Source: Candidatus Magasanikiibacteriota bacterium
GTDB lineage: Bacteria; Patescibacteriota; Patescibacteriia; Magasanikbacterales; UBA922
Direction of reading: 5' to 3'
Assembly (NCBI GenBank): GCA_003230965.1
Contig: QIHL01000060.1
Span: 1-20,442, forward strand
DNA length: 20,442 nt
Part shown: piece after piece, positions 1-6,841 of the stretch
How positions within the stretch are numbered: position 1 is the stretch's first letter
Layout of the letters: each line of letters starts with the position of its first letter
Notes under the pieces: model-generated
Databases searched by the model: none
Told to the model about the DNA's origin: nothing
Seen by the model: only the letters and a program-made list of their open reading frames with translations
Position numbers and translations under genes: made by a program

Positions 1-1193
1 ATTATTGATTGATCAATAAATTCAGCAATGATTTTCATCTCTTCTTCTTTCATACCGCGTGTCGTGAGTGCTGGAGTACCCATACGAATTCCACTTGGAT
101 CAAATGGTTTACGTGTATCGTATGGAATAGTATTTTTGTTTACTGTAATACCAGATTTGCCCAAAGCTATTTCTGCTTCTTTGCCTGTAATATTTTTATT
201 GGCTACATTAATCAGCAATAAGTGCGTTGAGGTTCCGCCAGTGATAAGTGTGTATCCACGTTTTAGCAATTCATCTGCTAGCGTTTTTGCATTTTTCACA
301 ATTTGTTCTGCATACAATTTGAATGATGGTTGCATTGCTTCTTTTAGTGCAACAGCAATTGCAGCAGTTTGGTGATTGTGTGGTCCGCCTTGAATTCCTG
401 GAATAATCGCACGATCAACGAGTGTTGGAATATTTTCTTTTGTCCTCTGTACAGATTTTAATGGAGTTGATGGATTGCCGTTGGCAAGAATAATTGCGCC
501 GCGCGGGCCTCTAAGTGTTTTGTGTGTTGTTGTTGTAACGACATCGGCAATACCAACTGGATTTGGATGCATACCCCCAGCGACAAGTCCTGCAACATGG
601 CTCATGTCTGCCAAATGAAACGCACCAACTTCATCAGCAATTTCCTGATATTTTTCCCATTCATAGATTTGTGGGTATGCACTTCCGCCAGTAACAATTA
701 TTTTTGGTTTGTATTCATGTGCAAGTGCACGCATTTCGTCTATATTTATAAATCCATCTTTACGACAACTATATTGGATGCTATGAAAAATATGCCCAGA
801 AAAATTGAGTTTTAGTCCATGGCTCATGTGACCACCGTGGTATAATTTTAATCCAAGTATAGTATCGCCTGGATCAAGCAGAGCATAATAGACTGCGAAG
901 TTGGCAGGTGATCCTGAATGTGCTTGGACATTGGCATGTGTTGCTCCAAAAAGTTTTTTTGCACGATCACGTGCGAGATTTTCTACTTCGTCAACATTTT
1001 CGCAACCTCCGTAATAGCGCATACCTGGATAGCCTTCTGAATATTTATCTGTGAGGCGAGATCCCAATGCTTCTAATACCGCACCAGACGTATGATTTTC
1101 TGAAGGAATCATTTCCAGACCTTCAGATTGACGTTCAATTTCTTTTTGGATAAGATTGTAGATGGATGGATCTTGTTGTTGAAGAATTGACAT
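1..1193 (-). CDS. glyA: Serine hydroxymethyltransferase, 3' end cut off by window edge
   Basis: PLP enzyme that interconverts serine and glycine with tetrahydrofolate and supplies one-carbon units in the cytoplasm. Reading from the ATG at 1193, about 397 residues are visible before the window edge; family members are about 410-420, so roughly the last 15-25 residues are missing. The N-terminus has the family's EMIPSEN segment and the YPGMRYYGG substrate/PLP loop. The PLP lysine is K225 within TTTTHKTLRGPRG, and the GGPHNHQTAAIAVALKEA helix follows. No in-frame stop interrupts the frame. The 177-base AT-rich gap to the elp3 stop (1194-1370) holds no gene I can support, and no Shine-Dalgarno sequence precedes the ATG. 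glyA lies downstream of elp3 on the same strand. Identification is from conserved motifs and is very secure. Confidence 0.96.
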   Translation of the reverse strand, partial: MSILQQQDPSIYNLIQKEIERQSEGLEMIPSENHTSGAVLEALGSRLTDKYSEGYPGMRYYGGCENVDEVENLARDRAKKLFGATHANVQAHSGSPANFAVYYALLDPGDTILGLKLYHGGHMSHGLKLNFSGHIFHSIQYSCRKDGFINIDEMRALAHEYKPKIIVTGGSAYPQIYEWEKYQEIADEVGAFHLADMSHVAGLVAGGMHPNPVGIADVVTTTTHKTLRGPRGAIILANGNPSTPLKSVQRTKENIPTLVDRAIIPGIQGGPHNHQTAAIAVALKEAMQPSFKLYAEQIVKNAKTLADELLKRGYTLITGGTSTHLLLINVANKNITGKEAEIALGKSGITVNKNTIPYDTRKPFDPSGIRMGTPALTTRGMKEEEMKIIAEFIDQSI

Positions 1194-1370
1194 AACAAAA
1201 AATTAGGATTTAAACGTATGTGTTCATTTCTTTATTTTATATATGTTCAAGTGATTTAAAAATCATAGGTAGTATAATTTATATTATTTTACAAGTATAT
1301 TTTATTGTATGGTAGCATTTCTTTTTTGGAAAAACAAGGTAGAAAGTATAGTTTTTATTTGATAATTGAA

Positions 1371-3098
1371 TCAGTAGTTTACAGTCAATCGTTTTACCAT
1401 ATATGTTCCAATTTTTCTGTATCCAAGCTTGCGGTAATAGCCACGTACTCCGACACCAGAAATTACAGCAAGTTTTTCAAAGCCATTTTCTTTTGTGATA
1501 CATTCTGCTTTTTTCATAAGTTTTTTTCCGAGTCCTTTATGCTGACTGTCTTTCGCGCTATGTTTGCCTATGCCGACGAGTGATCCGTATACGTGGAGTT
1601 CACGGACAAATGCTGCGTCACGGATTTCTGGCATCAAGTCAAAGAGCTTGCTATAGCGAAGAGTGCTAAGTAATGAAGTAACAATCCCAGGATTTTTTTG
1701 TTTTGACCTGCTCCACTTGAAATTATTTACAGGTATTCGTAATCGCAAGAAACCATATACGGCAATACGTTTTGGATCTTCAAATGTTAAAAAGTATTCT
1801 GTTCCACCGTATGTAGTATATGTTTTTATGAAAAGTTTTGGTTTAGTTTTTTTTGATACATCATCAGTATGTCTACCAATTTCACGACAGCGTAAGCACT
1901 CGCATTTTTGTCCGCGTTTATGTAATTCTTTTAATAGTTTTTCGCGCAGGTTTGTTATTTTGTTTCCAGCTTCAATTTCATTTGATGGAATATCGCGAAT
2001 CAAACGAGAGATACGGCAATAGCGTGGTGTCATCAATTTCATTTTTAGCAACGCATCAAAGAGTTCTTTGTCTGAGTACGGAGTATAGCGTCCATCTTTT
2101 AGCCACTCATATAATTTTGCTGATTTAATTACGGTGCATGGATAAATTTTTATCATATCTGGGCACAAAGTTGGTTCAGTAAATAATTTTTTGTACATTT
2201 CTATATCGTGTTTTGCGGTGGTTCCTGGCAAGTCAGGCATGAAATGAAGATCCACTTTGAATCATGCTGTACGCAAAAGAAAAATTGCATCTTCAAATTG
2301 CTTCACAGTATGTCCTCGTTTAATCAATGCAAGAATTTTATCATCTACAGCTTGTAAACCCAATTCAACACGTGTACAACCTTGTAGACGCATGTGTTGA
2401 ATAGTTTTTGGTACAATTGCATCAGGACGAGTTTCTAAGGTTACTCCGATAATACGATGGTGTGCGGTTTCGTTGTATCGTTGTTCTTTTTCAATAGCAG
2501 TTTGTAATTCTATAATTAATTTGTTATTCCAATATTTTTCTTTTGTTTGTGAAATGGGTTTTTGTCGTGTCAAATTATTGCACGCTTTGAATGATTCAAG
2601 TATAAACCAATATTGGTAACGAATTGGATAGGCATTCCATGTACCACCTTTTATAATATATTCAATTTTGTCGCACTTGTGTCCATTTTTTTCTAGCATA
2701 TCAATGCGACGTTGCATTTGTTCGTATGGAGAAAAGTTTAATTGCAATGCGCGTGCAGCTGCTGGTTCAGTTGAGATATAACTTTTTGGCATACGTATTT
2801 CAGTTGGGCAGTAAACACATTTGCCAGGGCAATAGAATGATTTGACCATTGACGTTATTACTGCAATACCAGACAAGTTTCTAATACTAGCTTTTTGCAA
2901 AAATTGTTCTAGTCTTGGATCTGATTTAATACTTTTCTTTTTAACTAAATTTTGATATGCTTCAAGTAATGTGCGGTTTGAAGGTAAACATACGTGTAGT
3001 TTTCTAGTAGCCAGTGTGCGTGCATGATCAAACTCGGCACGGGTAGTAGGCTTTAATGAAATGATATTTAGTAGAATTGTTTCAGTTAAATTTGACAC
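1371..3098 (-). CDS. elp3: Elp3-like tRNA uridine-34 carboxymethylating enzyme (radical SAM + GNAT), interrupted by an in-frame TGA
   Basis: Elp3 makes the cm5 group on wobble uridine 34 of tRNA using a radical-SAM [4Fe-4S] cluster and acetyl-CoA. With a GTG start at 3098 the frame is 575 codons, a normal length. Visible parts: N-terminal KPTTRAEFDHAR segment; cluster cysteines C90, C94, C97 (CPGKCVYC) followed by RMPKSYISTEPAAARA; GGTW; LETRPD; FMPDLPG after codon 282; CECLRCREIG (C399/C401/C404); and a GNAT domain with acetyl-CoA loop QHKGLGKK (519-526) and YYRKLGY (554-560). Codon 279 (2264-2262) is TGA, in the same frame on both sides, where Elp3 proteins have the conserved Gly of DxGFKV. 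Both halves are otherwise intact. The start is uncertain: TTG 3110 and an unlikely longer frame to 3167 also exist, and no Shine-Dalgarno is visible. It could be a very recent pseudogene, a sequence error, or a readthrough product. The final stop is also TGA. Confidence 0.88.
2262..2264 (-). other. In-frame TGA at a conserved glycine codon of elp3
   Basis: On the minus strand the codons read R-T-A-TGA-F-K-V-D-L-H-F-M-P. In Elp3 proteins this segment is (D/S)-(S/A)-G-F-K-V, followed by an H-x-M-P motif, so TGA replaces an invariant-looking glycine. A single G-to-T change from GGA would produce it. There is no frame change across the site. Confidence 0.9.
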
Positions 3099-3104
3099 AG
3101 TAGT

Positions 3105-3791
3105 ATGCAAGATTTTATTGAGCAAAACCAACAAGCGTACAATACCATTGCATCGCATTTCGCGCAAACACGTATATTTGTGTGGGATGAGTTATGGTTA
3201 CTTGCCGATTATGTAAAGTCTGGTGATAGGTTGCTTGACGTTGGATGCGGAGCTGGACGAGTATACATGATTGCGCAAAAAAAGCAAGCCGACTATGCAG
3301 GCATTGATCAAAGTGAAGCACAGATTTGTATGGCGCGTGAACGATTTCCAGATGGAAATTTTGTTGTTGGAAGTATGTTGTTGTTACCGTTTGAAGATGC
3401 GTCGTATGATACAATTTGGTGTATTGCGACGCTTCATCATCTGTCTGATGAAGAAACGCGAGTACATGCTTTGAAAGAAATGTCACGTGTCTTAAAAACT
3501 TCTGGATTGTTAGTGATGACTAACTGGAATCTTTATACATATTGGGCACAACAAAAAATTAAATCAGGAAAATATCAGCTACTGGATGATAAACATGTCG
3601 TTGTTCCTTGGAAGTCTCAAAATGAAGATATCAAAGCAGTGCGACATTATTGGCGTTTGGATAAAACAGATATTGAGATTTTGGCAAAGCTTGCTGGACT
3701 GATTGTGATTGAACAATATTATACATCAGGAGAAAAGAAAGTAGACAAAATAACAGGACAAAATCTTGTTACTATTCTACAAAAAGTGTAG
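3105..3791 (+). CDS. Trm9/ALKBH8-like class I SAM-dependent tRNA methyltransferase
   Basis: A 228-residue Rossmann methyltransferase resembling yeast Trm9 and the ALKBH8 C-terminal domain, which methylate the cm5U34 made by Elongator to mcm5U. Seen: the AYNTIASHFAQTR...W signature at residues 11-27 (Trm9 has VYNEIAPHFSQTRYKPW), SAM motif LLDVGCGAGRVY (43-54), acidic D68 ending strand 2, LHHLSDEETRVHALKEMSRVL (110-130, like the Trm9 HHWSTRERR segment), VPW at 167-169, HYWRL at 181-185 (Trm9 has YYHLYREGEL) and NLVTILQK near the C-terminus. It starts 6 bases from the divergent elp3 GTG, which supports a shared pathway. The ATG fits the family N-terminus; no Shine-Dalgarno is visible. The tRNA substrate is inferred from motif resemblance and neighbourhood. 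A methyltransferase with another substrate cannot be excluded. Confidence 0.8.
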   Translation: MQDFIEQNQQAYNTIASHFAQTRIFVWDELWLLADYVKSGDRLLDVGCGAGRVYMIAQKKQADYAGIDQSEAQICMARERFPDGNFVVGSMLLLPFEDASYDTIWCIATLHHLSDEETRVHALKEMSRVLKTSGLLVMTNWNLYTYWAQQKIKSGKYQLLDDKHVVVPWKSQNEDIKAVRHYWRLDKTDIEILAKLAGLIVIEQYYTSGEKKVDKITGQNLVTILQKV

Positions 3792-3805
3792 ATTTATGTT
3801 ATAAT
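3776..3805 (+). promoter_or_regulatory. Predicted promoter with extended -10, near-leaderless
   Basis: TATAAT at 3800-3805 is preceded by TGT (an extended -10), with a TCTACA -35-like box at 3776-3781 and an 18-base spacer. The ATG of the ATPase gene begins only 8 bases after the -10 box, so the transcript would begin at or within a couple of bases of the start codon. Confidence 0.6.
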
Positions 3806-3813
3806 TAAAAAGT

Positions 3814-5676
3814 ATGCCAATGGCTCAACTAAAACAAACTAAACAAGAAGATACAAAATCTGAAGATATTTGTTTGTTTGCTCAAACTAATTTTCGTAAT
3901 CAATTGCGCAGGTTTGGGATTAAAACAGACGATAGACGCAGGCATATGTATGTAATCGGTAAAACTGGCATGGGCAAGACGACAATGCTTGAAAATATGG
4001 TCTTGCAAGATATTTATAAAGGGCATGGCATCGGAGTAGTTGATCCGCATGGTGATTTTGCAGAAAAAATTATTGATTATATTCCTCAAAATCGCATCAA
4101 TGATGTTGTATATGTAAATCCAGCTGATAGTGCCTTTCCGATTGGTTTCAACATTCTGGAAGTTAAAAATGAAGAACAAAAACATTTGATTGCCGCTGGA
4201 CTTATGGCAACTTTTAAAAAGATTTGGCCAGACGTATGGAGTTCGCGTATGGAATATATTTTGAATAATACATTGCTAGCATTACTTGATTATCCTGGGT
4301 CAACACTGCTCGGAATCAATCGTTTGCTAGGCGACAAAAAATATCGCAAGCGTGTTGTAAAAAAGCTAACTGATCCTGTGATTAAAGCATTTTGGCAAAA
4401 TGAATTTGCGAATTATCCTGATCGCTACATGACAGAGGCAGTCGCACCAATTCAAAATAAAATTGGTCAGTTTTTGTCTGCAAGTATTATTCGTAACATG
4501 GTTGCACAAGTGAAGTCTACAATTGATATACGTGATATTATGGATAGTGGAAAAATTTTTATTATGAATTTATCTAAAGGACGTATTGGCGAAGACAATA
4601 GTCGTTTGCTTGGCGGTATGCTTATTACAAAAATTCAATTATCTGCAATGGAACGTGTTGATACACCAGAAGATGAACGCAAAGATTTTTTTCTTTATGT
4701 TGATGAATTTCAAAATTTTGCGACTCCGTCATTTGCAAACATTTTATCTGAAGCGCGAAAGTATCGTTTGAGTTTAATCATGGCGCATCAGTATGTAGCA
4801 CAATTAGACGAAGTGGTTGCTGACGCTGTGTTTGGAAACGTTGGAACAATTGTAACATTTCGTGTCGGTGGCGCTGACGCAGAATTATTGGTAAAAGAGT
4901 TTGATCCTCATTTTCTGGAGCCAGACATTGTAAATTTAGCAAAATATTATATTCTACTCAAGCTTATGATTGATGGAGTGGCATCGCAACCATTTAGCGC
5001 AATTACAATGCCACCAATCGGATCGCCTACTGGTGTTTCAGACAAAATCAAACGAGTATCTCGCGAACGATATAGTTGTAGTCGCAAAGATGTGGAAGAT
5101 AAAATTGCACGTTGGAGTAGCAATGATGACGAAGAAGAAGAAAATAATAATAATAATAATGACAATAAACCAAAAGTATTATCACCTGTATCTTCAAATC
5201 AACAAAATAAAAATAGTGAATCAAAATTAAATAAAAAACCACAAAATAGAAAACAAGATATTCCAAAAAAAATAGATGAATTATCTAGCATAAAAAATAA
5301 TCATAAAAATATTGATACACCCAAAAGAGAGAAGACTATTTCTTTAAATTCTTTGAAACCAGAAGAATCTAAAAAACAAGATAATATAAAACAGAATAAT
5401 ATGACTGTTTCTCATGGATTAAATGAACCACAGAAAGAAACAAAATCTCAAAAGAAACGTCATCGTAAAAATAAGAAAAAGAATGAACAATCTGGACAAC
5501 AGCAGTCACAAAATATTATTGTTGATAACACAGAAAAAAAATCTGATTCTATTATTCATTCTGCTAAGAAAGAGGAACAACTGGTTTCCAAAAATATGCA
5601 AAAGTCACCAACAGTATTGGCTGAGGATGTTGTAGTGAAGTTTGATAGTGATAATAATTTTGATGCTGATAAATAA
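3814..5676 (+). CDS. VirD4/TraD-like type IV secretion coupling ATPase with low-complexity C-terminal tail
   Basis: A 620-residue P-loop ATPase of the conjugative coupling/TraM-recognition-like superfamily. Walker A is GKTGMGKT (49-56), followed by GVVDPHGDFAEKI. Walker B is FFLYVDEFQNF with D297/E298, followed by LSEARKYRLSLIMAHQYVAQL, typical of the VirD4/TraD/VirB4-like family. These enzymes move DNA or protein through membrane channels. Here there is no obvious N-terminal membrane segment and no relaxase or VirB partner in the window, so the substrate is unknown. From about residue 436 to the end the protein is an Asn/Lys/Gln-rich, probably disordered tail with acidic and basic runs (DDEEEENNNNNN, KKRHRKNKKK), and base composition shifts sharply towards A. 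The HAD gene follows after 3 bases, implying an operon. Family assignment is strong; a role in DNA uptake or pilus-type export is only an inference. Confidence 0.88.
   Translation: MPMAQLKQTKQEDTKSEDICLFAQTNFRNQLRRFGIKTDDRRRHMYVIGKTGMGKTTMLENMVLQDIYKGHGIGVVDPHGDFAEKIIDYIPQNRINDVVYVNPADSAFPIGFNILEVKNEEQKHLIAAGLMATFKKIWPDVWSSRMEYILNNTLLALLDYPGSTLLGINRLLGDKKYRKRVVKKLTDPVIKAFWQNEFANYPDRYMTEAVAPIQNKIGQFLSASIIRNMVAQVKSTIDIRDIMDSGKIFIMNLSKGRIGEDNSRLLGGMLITKIQLSAMERVDTPEDERKDFFLYVDEFQNFATPSFANILSEARKYRLSLIMAHQYVAQLDEVVADAVFGNVGTIVTFRVGGADAELLVKEFDPHFLEPDIVNLAKYYILLKLMIDGVASQPFSAITMPPIGSPTGVSDKIKRVSRERYSCSRKDVEDKIARWSSNDDEEEENNNNNNDNKPKVLSPVSSNQQNKNSESKLNKKPQNRKQDIPKKIDELSSIKNNHKNIDTPKREKTISLNSLKPEESKKQDNIKQNNMTVSHGLNEPQKETKSQKKRHRKNKKKNEQSGQQQSQNIIVDNTEKKSDSIIHSAKKEEQLVSKNMQKSPTVLAEDVVVKFDSDNNFDADK
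5118..5165 (+). repeat. GAA/AAT trinucleotide microsatellite inside the ATPase gene
   Basis: Consecutive GAA codons followed by six AAT codons encode the acidic-then-polyasparagine stretch at the start of the disordered tail. It is a site prone to length change by slippage, always in steps of whole codons. Confidence 0.75.
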
Positions 5677-5679
5677 TAT

Positions 5680-6342
5680 ATGATTAAAGCCATTATTTTT
5701 GATTTTGATGAATTGATGGTTAATCATATTGATTACCATTTGCAATCATCAATTTTTGCGTGTAAACAATTTGGTATTGACTCAAGTGATTTGTCTGACG
5801 CAAACCCGCAGTACATGGGTATGCGTGTGAGTGACATAATGAGAGATATAATGCACAGAAAGGGTGCAGATATGTCTCAGTTTGATGATGTACTTGCAGT
5901 TCGTCAAAAAGAGTTTCTTCGGTTGGTTGGGGAAAAAGTAATTCCAATGCCTGGATTGTTTTATGCGATTGACGTTGTGCGTTCACTGCATCTCAAATAT
6001 GCTGTTGCGTCGTCTGGTATATTTGCGTATGTCACAGAGTGTTTGAAACAACTTAATTTGGCTAACTTTTTTGACGTCATAGTTTCTGGTGAAGATTTGG
6101 ACAAAGGTAAGCCTGATCCACAAACTTTTTTGGTTGCAGCTCAAAAACTTGGTGTGCATCCGAACGAATGTGTAGTAATTGAAGATGCACAGTATGGTAT
6201 AAAAGCTGCAAAGGCTGCTGGTATGTATTGCATTGCGATTCCCTATCATGGCAACGGAATGGATCACACGCAAGATATTTCTGCTGCTGATATTGAATTG
6301 AATTCACTTAACGATATAACAAAAGAAACTTTTTCTTTTTAA
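5680..6342 (+). CDS. HAD-superfamily hydrolase, beta-phosphoglucomutase-like
   Basis: A 220-residue haloacid-dehalogenase hydrolase with a helical cap after motif I, the subfamily that includes beta-phosphoglucomutase and small-molecule phosphatases. Motif I is FDFDELMV with nucleophile D8 and acid D10, motif II is S111 in AVASSG, motif III is K144 in KGKPDP, and motif IV is E168/D169 in VIEDAQYGIKAAKAAG. The residue after the second aspartate of motif I is Glu rather than the usual Gly (DxDG), a small departure next to the active site. The substrate cannot be told from sequence. It begins 3 bases after the ATPase stop and so is probably cotranscribed. The ATG has no Shine-Dalgarno. The C-terminus is followed by AT-rich sequence leading into the next promoter. 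Confidence 0.92.
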   Translation: MIKAIIFDFDELMVNHIDYHLQSSIFACKQFGIDSSDLSDANPQYMGMRVSDIMRDIMHRKGADMSQFDDVLAVRQKEFLRLVGEKVIPMPGLFYAIDVVRSLHLKYAVASSGIFAYVTECLKQLNLANFFDVIVSGEDLDKGKPDPQTFLVAAQKLGVHPNECVVIEDAQYGIKAAKAAGMYCIAIPYHGNGMDHTQDISAADIELNSLNDITKETFSF

Positions 6343-6367
6343 TTAGATTTATTATTTTGCTTTTTTT

Positions 6368-6396
6368 TAGACAAAATAAAAGAAATAGGTTATACT
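6368..6396 (+). promoter_or_regulatory. Strong predicted promoter for the CxxC zinc-ribbon gene
   Basis: TAGACA (6368-6373), a 17-base spacer and TATACT (6391-6396) match the sigma-70 consensus at 5/6 and 5/6. The predicted transcript starts near 6403, giving a leader of about 34 bases. A near-palindrome GAGTCTAGGCTC (6408-6419) lies just downstream of that start and could be an operator; this last point is speculative. Confidence 0.7.
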
Positions 6397-6436
6397 TATA
6401 TTGCGTTGAGTCTAGGCTCTCCGTCTTTCATTTATT

Positions 6437-6631
6437 ATGAAAGAAAAAGGTCGGTTTTATTCAAAAAAAACAAAAACAACTATGGGATTCAACAATGATG
6501 ATCGGCAGATGTTTGATGTAGATATCAAGTGTGCTGAATGTAGCACACAGATTTCTCAGCTACCATTTCAACCATCAGGTGACCGTCCTGTGTATTGCTT
6601 TGATTGTAACAAAGCACGACACGATAGATAA
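6437..6631 (+). CDS. Small CxxC...CxxC zinc-ribbon protein
   Basis: A 64-residue protein with a basic, polar N-terminus followed by a zinc ribbon: CAEC (C32, C35), then 18 residues containing LPFQPSGDRPV, then CFDC (C54, C57) and a basic end. It resembles the widespread small bacterial family with CxxC-x17-CxxC and a PF-P-G-RPVYC core, whose function is not established; spacing here is x18. It is monocistronic, with a good promoter upstream and a rho-independent terminator downstream, so it is probably a well-expressed independent transcript. Nucleic-acid binding is plausible from the charge and fold but not shown. It is not Trm112: the Trm112 pattern of CPxC near the N-terminus and a YPIxxGIP tail is absent. 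Confidence 0.82.
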   Translation: MKEKGRFYSKKTKTTMGFNNDDRQMFDVDIKCAECSTQISQLPFQPSGDRPVYCFDCNKARHDR

Positions 6632-6653
6632 ACCGACTCTATTTGGGAAATAA

Positions 6654-6690
6654 GCACCCTTGGGGAGAAACCTGAGGGTGTTTTATTAGT
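6654..6690 (+). terminator. Rho-independent terminator after the zinc-ribbon gene
   Basis: GCACCCT (6654-6660) pairs imperfectly with AGGGTGT (6675-6681) around a short loop, followed by TTTTATTAGTTT. The stem and T-tract are placed about 25 bases after the stop codon. Confidence 0.72.
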
Positions 6691-6804
6691 TTTAATATTT
6701 GACCGAGCAATTATTTAATTATATACTATTATATGTAAGAATTTTAAGCGTTGTTTACAATTCATGTGGATAAAAATAGTTTTATTGTATTTAGTTCGCT
6801 ATCA

Positions 6805-6832
6805 TTGGGATAATGTTGCAAAAGTTTATAAT
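6805..6832 (+). promoter_or_regulatory. Predicted mnmA promoter, near-leaderless
   Basis: TTGGGA (6805-6810), a 16-base spacer and a perfect TATAAT (6827-6832). The mnmA ATG is 9 bases after the -10 box, so the mRNA leader would be about 3 bases. The promoter lies inside the longer open frame starting at 6764, which argues that the extension is not translated. Confidence 0.62.
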
Positions 6833-6841
6833 CAAAATACC

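Noticed and set aside
1194..1370. Promoter or small gene in the elp3-glyA gap
   Set aside because: The gap is AT-rich with several TATA-like strings, but none has a matching -35 box at the right spacing, and no convincing frame was found.
3099..3167. Longer Elp3 N-terminus starting at 3167
   Set aside because: It would run deep into the oppositely oriented methyltransferase gene and its sequence is unlike Elp3 N-termini; the similarity begins around the GTG at 3098.
4947..5266. Minus-strand open frames opposite the ATPase tail
   Set aside because: They are antisense readings of the GAA/AAT-rich tail (runs of Ser, Leu, Tyr), with no family resemblance.
6437..6631. Small zinc protein as Trm112, the partner of Trm9
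   Set aside because: The cysteine arrangement and the PFQPSGDRPVYC core match the CxxC-x17-CxxC type family; the Trm112 N-terminal CPxC and YPIxxGIP features are absent.
6764..6841. 26-residue N-terminal extension of MnmA
   Set aside because: It does not resemble MnmA and overlaps the predicted mnmA promoter; the family start is the ATG at 6842.
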